Of a stretch of 64,000 nucleotides of DNA, positions 35,947-44,967 are shown piece by piece. Where the stretch lies: the NCBI RefSeq assembly GCF_042647165.1, contig NZ_JBHRUV010000017.1, one strand, 5' to 3'. This stretch comes from Camelimonas abortus. Its GTDB lineage: Bacteria; Pseudomonadota; Alphaproteobacteria; Rhizobiales; Beijerinckiaceae. A program made the position numbers and the translations under genes. The notes below the pieces were generated by a model. It searched no databases. It was not told where the DNA came from and was given only the letters and a program-made list of their open reading frames with translations. Each line of letters opens with the position of its first letter. Within the stretch, counting starts at the first letter, position 1.

Positions 35947-37206
35947 ATGACCGTGCTGATCGACATGAAACCGACCGCTTCCTCCGGCGACGCCGCCGTC
36001 CAGGGCGCCTGCGCGCCTGCTCCGGCCGTCGCGTCCGCGCCGCGGCGGCCGTCGCTCGCCGGCCTGTCCCGGGCGGCGCTGCGGGAGGCCGTGGCGCGCG
36101 TCGGCGTTCCGGAGAAAGAGCAGCGCATGCGCGCGGCCCAGCTGTTCAACTGGATCTATGTCCGCGGCGCCGCCAGCTTCGGCGAGATGACCACCATCTC
36201 GAAGTCGCTGCGCGCCACCCTGGCCGAGCATTACACGCTGGACCGGCCCGAGGTGGTGTCCGAGCAGATCTCCGTGGACGGCACCCGCAAGTGGCTGCTG
36301 CGCATGCCGCCCGCAGGCCCGCATGACCGCGGCGCCGAGATCGAGTGCGTTTTCATCCCCGAGCCGGACCGCGGCACGCTGTGCGTCTCCAGCCAGGTGG
36401 GCTGCACGCTGAACTGCACCTTCTGCCACACCGGCACCCAGCGCCTGGTGCGCAACCTGACCGACCAGGAGATCGTCGGCCAGGTGCTGGTGGCCCGCGA
36501 CCGGCTGGGCGACTGGAACGCCGCCGGCGCAAGACCGGCCCGGCGCGATGACGACGCCCCTCCGCCCGGCCGCCAGGTCACCAACATCGTGCTCATGGGC
36601 ATGGGCGAGCCGCTGTACAATTTCGACAATGTGAAGACGGCGGTGGAGACCATCAGCGATGGCGACGGCATCGGCCTCGGCCGGCGCCGCATCACCCTCT
36701 CCACTGCGGGCGTCGCGCCGATGATCGCGCGCGCCGGCGCGGAGATCGGCGTCATGCTGGCGATTTCGCTGCACGCCCCCACCAACGAGATCCGCGACCA
36801 GCTGGTGCCGCTGAACAGGAAGTACCGGATCGAGGACGTGCTGGAGGCCTGCCGCAACTATCCCGGTCTCTCCAACGCGAAGCGCATCACCTTCGAATAT
36901 GTGATGCTGAAGGGCGTCAACGACAGCCCCGCCCATGCGCGCGAGCTGGTGCGGCTGCTGCGGGGCATTCCCGCCAAGATCAATCTCATTCCGTTCAACC
37001 CCTGGCCGGGCACGAAATATGAGTGCTCGGACTGGGAGACCATCGAGGCGTTCTCTGACATCGTGTTCCGGGCCGGCTACGCCAGCCCGGTGCGCACGCC
37101 GCGCGGGCGCGACATTTTCGCCGCCTGCGGGCAGCTCAAGAGCGAAACCGAAAAACTGCGCGCCCGCGCCCGGCTGATGCTGGAGGAGGGCGGCGCGCCG
37201 GCCTGA
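35947..37206 (+). CDS. rlmN: Dual-specificity 23S rRNA/tRNA adenine C2-methyltransferase RlmN
   Basis: Radical-SAM enzyme that methylates C2 of A2503 in 23S rRNA and A37 of some tRNAs. The 4Fe-4S motif GCTLNCTFCHTG (CX3CX2C) is near residues 153-160; the SAM-binding LMGMGEPLYN and RRRITLSTAG follow; the C-terminal catalytic cysteine sits in IFAACGQL. At 419 aa it is slightly longer than average, with a low-complexity Ala/Pro N-terminus and a short Arg/Asp/Pro insert near residue 200. The ATG before TVLIDMKPT was chosen; the longer frame is not conserved in type. Confidence 0.96.
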   Translation: MTVLIDMKPTASSGDAAVQGACAPAPAVASAPRRPSLAGLSRAALREAVARVGVPEKEQRMRAAQLFNWIYVRGAASFGEMTTISKSLRATLAEHYTLDRPEVVSEQISVDGTRKWLLRMPPAGPHDRGAEIECVFIPEPDRGTLCVSSQVGCTLNCTFCHTGTQRLVRNLTDQEIVGQVLVARDRLGDWNAAGARPARRDDDAPPPGRQVTNIVLMGMGEPLYNFDNVKTAVETISDGDGIGLGRRRITLSTAGVAPMIARAGAEIGVMLAISLHAPTNEIRDQLVPLNRKYRIEDVLEACRNYPGLSNAKRITFEYVMLKGVNDSPAHARELVRLLRGIPAKINLIPFNPWPGTKYECSDWETIEAFSDIVFRAGYASPVRTPRGRDIFAACGQLKSETEKLRARARLMLEEGGAPA

Positions 37207-37232
37207 GGGCGCGGCGACGCCAGGGAGAAGGC

Positions 37233-37817
37233 ATGGGGGTTATCGGTCGGGCGTTTCTGGTGCTGTTCGCCCTGTGCTGCGCGTTCGCGGTCTGCGCGCT
37301 GATGCTTGGCGTCGTCGCGGTGGTCGAGCCTGGCGTCGGCGCCATGGCGGCGTTCGCCTTCCAGACGTTCATCGACCGCGCCTTCAGCCTGGCCCTGGAT
37401 TATGACGATCCTCGCGCCGCCTTCGACCTGCTGGCGCGGCTGTGGGGGGTGATGGCCGTGCTGCTGGCCGGGCCGGTGACGCTGGTGGGGCTTACCGGCG
37501 AAATCGCCCGCATCCGCAGCTATGTCTGGTATTCGGGCGGTGCCGGCGCGGTCACGGCGCTGCTGCCGTGGCTGGCGCGCGCCGGCTATGGCGACGGCGC
37601 CGTCGCCGGCACGTGGGGCGAGGGCCGGGTGACGCTGGCCCTGTTCCTGTGCGGGGCCATGGCCGGCCTCGCCTACTGGACCGTCGCCGGTCGCAGCGCG
37701 GGGCGGCAGGCCGCGAGCGCCGCGCCGCCCGCGCCCCCGGTTGCGCCGCCGGCCGCTTCTTCCTCCGCGTCTTCTTCCCCTGCTTCTTCCATGACGCCTC
37801 CGGCCGGAGGCGCCTGA
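37233..37817 (+). CDS. Hypothetical membrane protein
   Basis: A 194-aa protein with about four hydrophobic helices (residues ~8-45, 65-90, 95-112, 125-145) and a Ser/Pro/Ala-rich tail. The order is reminiscent of small uncharacterised membrane proteins found next to rlmN in Hyphomicrobiales. Good ribosome site AGGGAGAAGG before the ATG. No motif allows a function to be named. Confidence 0.7.
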   Translation: MGVIGRAFLVLFALCCAFAVCALMLGVVAVVEPGVGAMAAFAFQTFIDRAFSLALDYDDPRAAFDLLARLWGVMAVLLAGPVTLVGLTGEIARIRSYVWYSGGAGAVTALLPWLARAGYGDGAVAGTWGEGRVTLALFLCGAMAGLAYWTVAGRSAGRQAASAAPPAPPVAPPAASSSASSSPASSMTPPAGGA

Positions 37818-37826
37818 AGCCCGGCC

Positions 37827-38480
37827 TTACAGGCCCCGGCTCTGGGTGGCGAGAATGTGAAGGGCGAACAGCCCGAACACCCCGGCGAACACGTAGTCCA
37901 GCGCGCGCAGCAGGCGCGGGCGCGCCCGCACGCCCTTCACGATGCGTCCCGCCGCCAGCACCAGCAGCGTGGACATGGGCGTGGTGAGAATGACGAACCA
38001 CACCCCCAGAAACGCCAGCTTGCCCATGGCGTGCGGATCGCTGGCGCTGACGAACTGCGGCAGGAAGGTCACGAAGAACAGCACGATCTTCGGATTGGTG
38101 AGGTTGACGCCGAGCCCGGCAAGATAGGACTGCAGCAGGGTGGGGGCGCGCCGGGCGGGGCGGGCGTCCTCGAGACTGAGCGCCGAGCCGTGACGGATGG
38201 CGCCGATGGCCAGCCACAGCAGATAGCCGGCGCCCACCGCCTTGAGGATGGTGAAGGCGGTGGCCGAGGCGGCCAGCAGCGCCGAGACGCCGAGGGCCGC
38301 AAGCAGCGTGTGGGTGAGGCAGCCCGTTTCGGCGCCGGCGACGGCGGCCAGGGCGGACCGGCGCCCCTCGGCGACGGTCTTCGCCAGGAACAGGCTCATG
38401 TCCGGCCCTGGCGTCACGAACAGCACAAGGCAGGCGAACGAGAAGGAAAGCAGGACCGGAAGGTCCGGAATGAAGGTCAT
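37827..38480 (-). CDS. LysE/RhtB family amino-acid exporter
   Basis: A 217-aa inner-membrane transporter with about six helices. The family signature LFVTPGPDMSLFLAKTVAEGRRSAL is at residues ~18-42 and GVNLTNPKIVLFFVTFLPQF near 125. LysE/RhtB proteins export amino acids or similar metabolites; the substrate here is unknown. The start chosen is the ATG before TFIPDLPVLL, the first Met at the start of helix 1. It is convergent with the hypothetical membrane gene. Confidence 0.92.
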   Translation of the reverse strand: MTFIPDLPVLLSFSFACLVLFVTPGPDMSLFLAKTVAEGRRSALAAVAGAETGCLTHTLLAALGVSALLAASATAFTILKAVGAGYLLWLAIGAIRHGSALSLEDARPARRAPTLLQSYLAGLGVNLTNPKIVLFFVTFLPQFVSASDPHAMGKLAFLGVWFVILTTPMSTLLVLAAGRIVKGVRARPRLLRALDYVFAGVFGLFALHILATQSRGL

Positions 38481-38715
38481 GAGGACGGCCTTTCGCAACG
38501 GCGGCTGTTCCGGACGAAGAAGGTCGCCTCTGAAACCGTTCGCCGTTATCATGGCGTTATTATCGTCGCGCGCGCCGTTCGCCATTGCGGCGCGTTATCG
38601 CTGCGGCGCCGCCCGGAAGGGCCGCGCGCCGGCGCGGGGCGCTATCCCGCGCATGTCGCAACGTCCGGGCGCGCGGGCCGCAGACCCTCCGCCGCCCGCC
38701 AGACAGGAGGCGCAA

Positions 38716-39315
38716 GTGGCGCTCTTTTCCCGCATCCGTATGGCGCTGGCCGCGCTCGCCATCGCAGTTCCGCTCGCTGGCTGCGGCCAGATCAACGCCG
38801 TTCCGACCTTGGAGCAGCAGGCGAAGGCCAGGTGGGCTGAGGTGCAGAACCAGTACCAGCGCCGCGCTGATCTGATCCCCAACCTGGTGGAGACCGTCAA
38901 GGGCTACGCCCGGCACGAGCAGGACACGCTGACCGCCGTGGTCGAGGCGCGGGCGAAGGCGACCCAGGTGAAGGTGGACGCGGGCACGCTCACTGATCCG
39001 GAGAAGTTCCGGCAGTACGCCGAGGCGCAGTCCCAGCTCAGCGGCGCTCTCAGCCGTCTGCTGGTCACCGTCGAGCGCTATCCGGACCTGCAGGCCAACC
39101 AGAACTTCCTGGCGCTGCAGTCGCAGCTGGAGGGCACGGAGAACCGCATCGCCGTGGCGCGGCGCGACTACATCGAGGCGGTGCGCGCCTATAACACCGA
39201 GCTCACCACCATCCCCGGCGCGTGGATCGCGAAGATCCTCTATCCGTCCGCAAAACCCATGGAGACCTTCTCCGCTGCGGAAGGGGCGCAGACCGCGCCG
39301 TCGGTGAAGTTCTGA
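38716..39315 (+). CDS. LemA family lipoprotein
   Basis: A 199-aa LemA protein. The GTG start is chosen because CAGGAGG ends five bases upstream; an in-frame ATG at 38653 has no such site. With GTG the protein begins with a short lipoprotein signal peptide, lipobox LAGC near residue 20. The LemA core follows: NQYQRRADLIPNLVETVKGYARHE and QLEGTENRIAVARRDYIEAVRAYN. LemA proteins are helical and membrane-bound with no settled function, and frequently sit with TPM-domain genes as here. Confidence 0.92.
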   Translation: MALFSRIRMALAALAIAVPLAGCGQINAVPTLEQQAKARWAEVQNQYQRRADLIPNLVETVKGYARHEQDTLTAVVEARAKATQVKVDAGTLTDPEKFRQYAEAQSQLSGALSRLLVTVERYPDLQANQNFLALQSQLEGTENRIAVARRDYIEAVRAYNTELTTIPGAWIAKILYPSAKPMETFSAAEGAQTAPSVKF

Positions 39316-39370
39316 TCTCCCGCGCCCGGCCCCTCGCCGGGCGGGCGCGCTGACCCGGGACGCAGCCGGC

Positions 39371-40336
39371 ATGTTTCTCGCCCATGGTCTCAAACGTCTG
39401 ACGGAGCTGGCGTCGCCGCGGCGGCTAGCGGCGATGCTGGCGCTCGCCCTTGCGCTGGTCATGGCGGCCCCGGCCCTGCCGGGAGCGGCTCCGGCCCTGG
39501 CCCAGGGGGCGCCGTCGCAGGGCGGGCGGCAGGGGGAGGCAGCGTCGCAGCCGCGCCCGCCGGCTCCGGAGGCGCCGCCGCGCCCGCAGGCCGCCGGTCC
39601 GGCCGCGGACAGTCCGCGGGAGCCGCGCTTTCCGGCCCTCACCGGCCGGGTGGTGGACGCCGCGGGCGTTCTCGACGCCGCGACGCGCGCCCGCCTCGCC
39701 GAAAAACTCGCCGCCTACGAGGCGCAGACCGGCGACCAGGTGGTGGTGGTCACGGCGCCTGGTCTCGACGGCCTCACAATTGAGGAATACGCCAACCGGC
39801 TGTTCCGCCGCTGGGGGCTCGGCGAGAAGGACCGCAACAACGGCGTGCTGCTGCTGGTGGCCCCGCGCGAGCGCAAGGTGCGCATTGAGGTGGGGTATGG
39901 CGTCGAGGGCGGGCTCACCGACGCCCTCGCCAGCGTCATCATCAACCAGGCCATCCTGCCGAAATTTCGCGCCGGCGATTTCTCCGGGGGCGTCGAGGCC
40001 GGCGCCGACGCCATCGTCGACGTGCTGAAGGGCGACGCGGAGACGTGGAGCCGCCGCGCCCGCCCCCGGGGAGGGGGCGACGGGCCGCCGTCGCTGGCGG
40101 CGGTGCTGTTTTACGTCGTGCTGCTGCTCATCTTCATCCGCATCATGTCGCGCATGGCGGGCGGGGGCGGCGGCCGCGGCATGCACCGGCGCCGTTCCGG
40201 CCGCTGGGGGCCGGTGGTTATCCCGCCCGTCGGCGGCGGCTGGGGCGGCGGTTTCGGCGGCGGCTTTGGCGGCGGGGGCGGTTTCAGCGGCGGCGGCGGC
40301 TCCTCCGGGGGCGGCGGCGCTTCGGGCAGCTGGTGA
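39371..40336 (+). CDS. TPM domain protein, YgcG-like
   Basis: A 321-aa secreted or membrane protein: N-terminal signal/anchor (about residues 17-42), a Pro/Gln linker, the TPM domain at about 85-215 (GRVVDAAGVLDAATRARLAEKLAAYE, ETGDQVVVVTAPG, GWGLGEKDRNNGVLLLVAPRERKVRIEVGYGVEG style motifs), a transmembrane helix near 240-255 and a Gly/Ser-rich tail. TPM proteins in photosynthetic organisms act in photosystem II repair; bacterial YgcG types are uncharacterised. It lies between LemA and a second TPM gene. Confidence 0.9.
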   Translation: MFLAHGLKRLTELASPRRLAAMLALALALVMAAPALPGAAPALAQGAPSQGGRQGEAASQPRPPAPEAPPRPQAAGPAADSPREPRFPALTGRVVDAAGVLDAATRARLAEKLAAYEAQTGDQVVVVTAPGLDGLTIEEYANRLFRRWGLGEKDRNNGVLLLVAPRERKVRIEVGYGVEGGLTDALASVIINQAILPKFRAGDFSGGVEAGADAIVDVLKGDAETWSRRARPRGGGDGPPSLAAVLFYVVLLLIFIRIMSRMAGGGGGRGMHRRRSGRWGPVVIPPVGGGWGGGFGGGFGGGGGFSGGGGSSGGGGASGSW

Positions 40337-40361
40337 AGCGGACGACGGAAGGCCACGGAAC

Positions 40362-40973
40362 ATGCTGGACGAAGCCGGACGGCGCAGGGTCGCGGAGGCC
40401 ATCAGGGCGGCGGAGGCGCGCACCACAGGCGAGATCGTGTGCATCGTCGCGCGCGAGGCCAGCTCCTATCGCAGCTGGGCGATTTTCCTGGCGGCGGCGG
40501 TGGGCTTCGCCGCGCCGGGGTTTCTGATTGTTTTCACCAGCTGGGGGCCGGCCCCGGTGTGGATGGCGCAGCTGGCCGCGGCTGCGCTGGCCGGCGGGGC
40601 GCTGTTATGGCGGCCGCTGCGGCTGGCGCTGACGCCGCAATTCCTGAAACGCGAGCGCGCCTGCGAGGCGGCGCGCCGGCAGTTCGCGGCGCGCGGGCTG
40701 CAGGCCACGGCCGGCCGCACCGGCGTGCTGGTTTTCGTGGCCGTGAGCGAGCGTCACGTGGAGGTGATCCCGGACGAGGGCGTGGCGGCGCTGGCCGGGG
40801 AAGCGGCGTGGCGCGCGGCGGTGGAGGATCTGGTGACGGCCATCCGCGCCGGGCGCGTGGCCGAAGGCATGGAGCAGGTGGTGACGCGCATCGGCGCCAT
40901 TCTCGCCGAACATTTTCCGGCCGCGCCGGGCGAGACCCGCAACGAGCTGCCGGACCATGTCATCATGCTCTGA
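40362..40973 (+). CDS. TPM domain protein, second copy
   Basis: A 203-aa relative of the previous protein: TPM domain N-part (GRRRVAEAIRAAEARTTGEIVCIV), two membrane helices at about residues 38-58 and 65-85, then the TPM C-part (GVLVFVAVSERHVEVIPDEGVAAL). The helices are inserted inside the domain, a common architecture for the shorter member of a TPM pair. ATG follows GGAAGGCCACGGAAC. It is 25 bases after the YgcG-like gene, so LemA-TPM-TPM is likely one operon. Confidence 0.9.
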   Translation: MLDEAGRRRVAEAIRAAEARTTGEIVCIVAREASSYRSWAIFLAAAVGFAAPGFLIVFTSWGPAPVWMAQLAAAALAGGALLWRPLRLALTPQFLKRERACEAARRQFAARGLQATAGRTGVLVFVAVSERHVEVIPDEGVAALAGEAAWRAAVEDLVTAIRAGRVAEGMEQVVTRIGAILAEHFPAAPGETRNELPDHVIML

Positions 40974-41132
40974 ATGCTCTGGGGAGGGCCGCCTCCGGGA
41001 CGCGGCGGGCGGGCCTTCGCCCGGCCGCAGGAGAGGCCAGGGAGAGGACCGGGAGAGCCCTTGAAACAGTTTCGCGCCCGCTGACCTGTGGTCAGGAGCG
41101 CGTCCTGCATCCGCCGCATGTTGCGGGATCCC

Positions 41133-41208
41133 TGGTGGAGCTGAGGGGAATCGAACCCCTGACCTCTGCAGTGCGATTGCAGCGCTCTCCCATCTGAGCT
41201 ACAGCCCC
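41133..41208 (-). tRNA. tRNA-Ala(CGC)
   Basis: A 76-base tRNA with encoded CCA. The acceptor GGGGCTG pairs with CAGCTCC and includes the G3:U70 wobble that identifies alanine tRNAs. The anticodon stem CTGCA/TGCAG holds the loop ATCGCAC, anticodon CGC (complement at 41173-41175). The T-loop GTTCGATTC is normal. It reads GCG. Confidence 0.97.
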
Positions 41209-41348
41209 CGACCGGGATGCGGGCTTTAAAGAGCAGTTCGCGCCGCCTGTCAATCGCCGCCGCCGGTGGAAATGCATTCTTCCATAGGCAAACGCCGCGC
41301 GCCTGGCGCGCAGGGCCGGTCCATGTGGAAAAGCGGCCGCCGCCGCGC

Positions 41349-42605
41349 TCACGCCGCCACCAGCATGCGGCCGTCATGGCCGGCGATCTCGACCTCGATG
41401 ATCGAGCCATAGGCGGCGGGCCGCGCCAGCCGCACCGGCGTGAACGCCTCGGTGCGTCCCTGCTTGCGCTCCACCAGCACGCGGCGGCGCTGGCCCACCT
41501 CGCCGTCCAGATACTGGCGCAGGGCGTCGGCGCCGCGTTCGCGCAGCCGTCTGGCGCGGTCTTTCGCCACGGCAGGGTCCACCTGCGGCATGCGCGCCGC
41601 CGGCGTGCCGGGGCGCGGCGAAAACGGAAACACGTGCAGGTGCGTGAGCCCGCACTCGTCCACCAGATCGAGCGACCGCCGGAACATCTCTTCGGTTTCG
41701 GTGGGGAAGCCGGCGATGATGTCGGCGCCGAAGACCACGTCCGGCCGCAGCCGCCGCGCCTCGGCGCAGAAGGCGATGGCGTCGGCGCGGCTGTGCCGGC
41801 GCTTCATGCGCTTCAGGATCAGGTCGTCGCCCGCCTGCAGCGACAGGTGCAGGTGCGGCATCAGCCGCGGCTCCTCCGCCAGGGCGCGCAGCAGCTCCGG
41901 ATCCGCCTCCACCGAGTCGATGGAGGAGATGCGCAGGCGCGGCAGTTCCGGCACGTGCTTCAGCACCTGGCGAACGAGCGTTCCGAGCCGGGGCCGTCCC
42001 GGCAGGTCGTCGCCATAGCTGGTAATGTCGACGCCGCTCAGCACCACCTCGGCCGCGCCGAGCGCCGTCGCCCTGCGCACCTCGTCGATCACCAGCCCCA
42101 TGGGCGCCGAGCGCGAGGGGCCGCGTCCAAAGGGAATGATGCAGAAGGTGCAGCGGTGGTCGCAGCCGTTCTGCACCTGCACGAAGGCGCGCGCCTTCAC
42201 CGCATGGCCGTCCGCCAGGTGCGGGGCGATCTCGCGCACGGTCATGATGTCGCCCACCAGCGTGCGGGGCGTGAAGCCGCCGTCCGGGGCCAGCAGGCTG
42301 CGCCAGGTCTCGCCGCGCATCTTCTCGGCGTTGCCCAGCACGTGGCTCACCTCCGGCATGGCGGCGAAGGCCTGCGGCTCCACCTGGGCCGCGCAGCCGG
42401 TGACGACGATGCGCGCGTCCGGATGCTCGCGGCGGAGGCGGCGGATGGCCTGGCGCGCCTGGCGGGCCGCCTCCTGGGTGACCGCGCAGGTGTTGACGAT
42501 GAACACCGGCGCGCCGGCCTCGCCCGCCGCGGCGGCGTGGCGCTTCATCGCGTCTGATTCGGCCGCGTTCAGCCGGCAGCCGAAGGTGACGACCTCAACC
42601 GCCAT
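41349..42605 (-). CDS. mtaB: tRNA t6A37 methylthiotransferase MtaB
   Basis: Radical-SAM methylthiotransferase that turns t6A37 into ms2t6A37, acting after TsaD. Length is 418 aa. N-terminal UPF0004 cysteines are in VVTFGCRLN, FIVNTCAVT and VVTGCAAQV; the radical SAM cluster motif is GCDHRCTFCIIPFGRG near residue 147; a TRAM-type C-terminal domain follows. The ATG overlaps the dapF stop by one base (TGATG), and the open frame continuing upstream overlaps dapF and is a shadow. Confidence 0.95.
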   Translation of the reverse strand: MAVEVVTFGCRLNAAESDAMKRHAAAAGEAGAPVFIVNTCAVTQEAARQARQAIRRLRREHPDARIVVTGCAAQVEPQAFAAMPEVSHVLGNAEKMRGETWRSLLAPDGGFTPRTLVGDIMTVREIAPHLADGHAVKARAFVQVQNGCDHRCTFCIIPFGRGPSRSAPMGLVIDEVRRATALGAAEVVLSGVDITSYGDDLPGRPRLGTLVRQVLKHVPELPRLRISSIDSVEADPELLRALAEEPRLMPHLHLSLQAGDDLILKRMKRRHSRADAIAFCAEARRLRPDVVFGADIIAGFPTETEEMFRRSLDLVDECGLTHLHVFPFSPRPGTPAARMPQVDPAVAKDRARRLRERGADALRQYLDGEVGQRRRVLVERKQGRTEAFTPVRLARPAAYGSIIEVEIAGHDGRMLVAA

Positions 42606-43486
42606 CAGCCCGCGTCCGCCGGCGCGGCGGCCATGAAGTCCGCCGGCAGCCGGTCTTCCCATTCCAGCTCCACCGGGCCGGTCATCAGCACGTGACCGTC
42701 GCTCTCGCGCCATTCGACGCCGAGGCGGCCCCCTGGCAGGTCCACGGTCACGCGCCGGCCGGCGAGGCCGCGGCGGATGGCCGCCACGGCCGTGGCGCAG
42801 GCGGCGGTGCCGCAGGCGAGAGTGGGGCCGGCGCCGCGCTCCCACACCCGCAGCAGGATGTGGCCGCGGTCCAGAACCTGGGCGAAGGACACGTTGGTCC
42901 GCTGCGGAAACAGCGGATGACGTTCCAGCGCCGGCCCGTGGGTCGCCAGGTCGTAGGCCTGCTGGTCAGGCACGAAGCACACGAGATGGGGGTTGCCCAT
43001 GCCGAGGGCCGAGGCCGTGCCGGGCGGCGTCCAGCCGGGCAGCGTCACGTCCACGCCGTCGTCGTCGTCAATGGCGTGGGCGAGGGGGATCTCGCGCCAG
43101 TCGAAGCGCGGCGGCCCCATGTCGACGGTGAAGCTGAATTCGCCGGCGCGCTCGGCGACGATGGGCCCGGCCGAGGTCTCCAGCGTCACGCGGTCCGGTC
43201 CGCCGTCGCGGCCCAGGGCCCAGGCGACGCAGCGCGTGCCGTTGCCGCAGGCGCCCGATTCCGAACCGTCATTGTTGTAAATGCGCATGAAGGCGTCGGC
43301 GCCGCCGGCGGAATCATGCAGCGCCATCAGCTGGTCGAAGCCGGAGCGGGGCAGGCCGGCGATGGCGCGCGCCTCATCCGCCGTGATCACGTGATCGCGG
43401 CCGCGCAGGTCCATCACCAGAATCTGGTTGCCGGCGCCGTTCATCTTGAGGAAGGGCGCGCCGGCGAGGGGGGATGCTGCGCTCAT
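42605..43486 (-). CDS. dapF: Diaminopimelate epimerase
   Basis: Epimerises LL- to meso-diaminopimelate for lysine and peptidoglycan. Length 293 aa. The two catalytic cysteines are in NNDGSESGACGNGTRC and LACGTAACAT, in the order expected for the family. N-terminal FLKMNGAGNQ is normal. I prefer the ATG before SAASPLAG over the GTG six codons earlier. dapF and mtaB are coupled. Confidence 0.96.
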   Translation of the reverse strand: MSAASPLAGAPFLKMNGAGNQILVMDLRGRDHVITADEARAIAGLPRSGFDQLMALHDSAGGADAFMRIYNNDGSESGACGNGTRCVAWALGRDGGPDRVTLETSAGPIVAERAGEFSFTVDMGPPRFDWREIPLAHAIDDDDGVDVTLPGWTPPGTASALGMGNPHLVCFVPDQQAYDLATHGPALERHPLFPQRTNVSFAQVLDRGHILLRVWERGAGPTLACGTAACATAVAAIRRGLAGRRVTVDLPGGRLGVEWRESDGHVLMTGPVELEWEDRLPADFMAAAPADAG

Positions 43487-43869
43487 TGCTTCACCAGGGG
43501 GCACATTGTCTGAAAGGGGCCTGAGAGTGCGCCGGCATCGTGACGCTGGCGCGGCGTGCGCGACCCGTCCGGGCCGCCCGCCGTCGCGGGCGCCGGCGGC
43601 GCGGTCGCAAAAGGCCCCGCCGGCTGTCGAAAACCGTTGACAGCCTCATACATGATGCGCGCCGTGCAAAAAAGTAGCCCTGTCGCCCGGACGTCTCCTC
43701 GTACATACTGCGCGGGGCCGCGGCGATTTGCGGGCGTGGCGTCTGGCGGGGCCAGGCGGCGGGCTGGCGTCATTTCGCCCCGGATGGGGCGCAGGCTGGA
43801 GAAGGGGCGCGGGCTGGAGAAACGGCGGCGGTTCCGGCGCGGCTGCGGCGGAACACGGGGCGATGCGGA
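43487..43869. other. Divergent spacer between dapF and the GyrI-like gene
   Basis: A TTGACA-like hexamer (near 43637) and short AT-rich words such as CATACATGATG are present, but no properly spaced -10 could be fitted. Open frames are shadows. Confidence 0.4.
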
Positions 43870-44967
43870 ATGGTGATCGCGATGCGGCGCACAGGGCATG
43901 AGACAGCAGGCGGGCCGGGCGCGCGCCGGCGCGCCGGAGGCGGGCGCGGAACGTCGTCCGTCCTGATGGCGGCGCTGCTGGCGGGCGTGATGATGTTTCC
44001 GGGCCATGGCGCCTTCGCGCAGGCGGCCGCGGCTTCGCCCCCGGCCGGCGCGCAGGAGGGGGCGCCGCAGCCAGGGGCGGCGCCCGGAACCGGCGCGGAG
44101 GGCAGGGCCCCCGCGCGGGTGGGGACCGATGAGGCTGAAGGCGCCGACGAGGACGCCGCGACGCTGCCCGGCGATGAGGCGCCGCCGCGCCGCGGCGCCT
44201 CATCGCCGCCGCCCGCGCCGCGCGGCCCCTCGGCCTACGCGGGCCTGGAGACGGTGCTGCCGACGCCGGCGGAAGCCGGCCATATCGACGTGGTCGAGCT
44301 GCCGGCGCGGGACGCGGCCATTCTGTCGGGGCGCAGCAGCTGGGACGACGGCTTCCGCAGCCTGTTCGACAGTTTCGACGCCCTGGCGGCGGAGCTGGCC
44401 AGAATCGGCGTGAAGCCGGCGGGCCGGCCGCTGGCGGTGTTCGTCTCCACCGATGAGGCCGGGTTCAGCTATGAGGCCATGGCGCCCGTCGCGGCGCCGC
44501 CCGCCGATCCCGCAAAGGCGGGAGGCGGCGTGCGCTTCGGCAAGACGCCGTCGGGCAAGGCCATCCGCTTCACCCACAAGGCGCCCTATGACGAGATCGA
44601 CGCCACCTATGAGGCGATCACCGCCTATCTCGACTCAAAGGGGATCGAGGCCGAGGACGCCTTTATCGAGGAATACGCCTCGGACCCGAAGGATCCGTCC
44701 GATCCGACGCTGCAGATCAACATCTATATCCGCCCCAAGGCGGGCGGCGGCCGGCCCGCCGGAGCGCCGGAGGAGGGCGGCCATGGCCACGATCACGATC
44801 ATGGCGTGGCCCCCGGCCATGACCATGGTCCCGGGCCGGACGCCGGCGGGGACGCCGGAAAGACGCCCGCTCCGGATCAGGACCAGCCCCCGTCCAGGGG
44901 CCAGTCTCCGGGCGAGGGTCAGGCGCCAGGCCGGGATGGCGGCGGCGCGGATCCCCAGCGGCGATGA
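43870..44967 (+). CDS. Secreted GyrI-like domain protein with His-rich tail
   Basis: A 365-aa protein. A signal-like hydrophobic segment (about residues 30-52, ending GAFAQAAAA) is followed by a long Pro/Ala/Gly low-complexity linker. Residues ~120-290 look like a GyrI-like (AraC-effector/SOUL-type) small-molecule-binding domain: VVELPARDAAILSGR, PLAVFVSTDEAGFSYEAMAPV, RFTHKAPYDEIDATYEAITAYL, LQINIYIRPK. The C-terminal ~75 residues are Gly/Pro-rich with HGHDHDH and PGHDHGPG, a probable metal-binding tail. GyrI domains are normally cytosolic, so an exported one is unusual. Ligand and role unknown. Confidence is for the gene; the domain call is by eye. Confidence 0.8.
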   Translation: MVIAMRRTGHETAGGPGARRRAGGGRGTSSVLMAALLAGVMMFPGHGAFAQAAAASPPAGAQEGAPQPGAAPGTGAEGRAPARVGTDEAEGADEDAATLPGDEAPPRRGASSPPPAPRGPSAYAGLETVLPTPAEAGHIDVVELPARDAAILSGRSSWDDGFRSLFDSFDALAAELARIGVKPAGRPLAVFVSTDEAGFSYEAMAPVAAPPADPAKAGGGVRFGKTPSGKAIRFTHKAPYDEIDATYEAITAYLDSKGIEAEDAFIEEYASDPKDPSDPTLQINIYIRPKAGGGRPAGAPEEGGHGHDHDHGVAPGHDHGPGPDAGGDAGKTPAPDQDQPPSRGQSPGEGQAPGRDGGGADPQRR

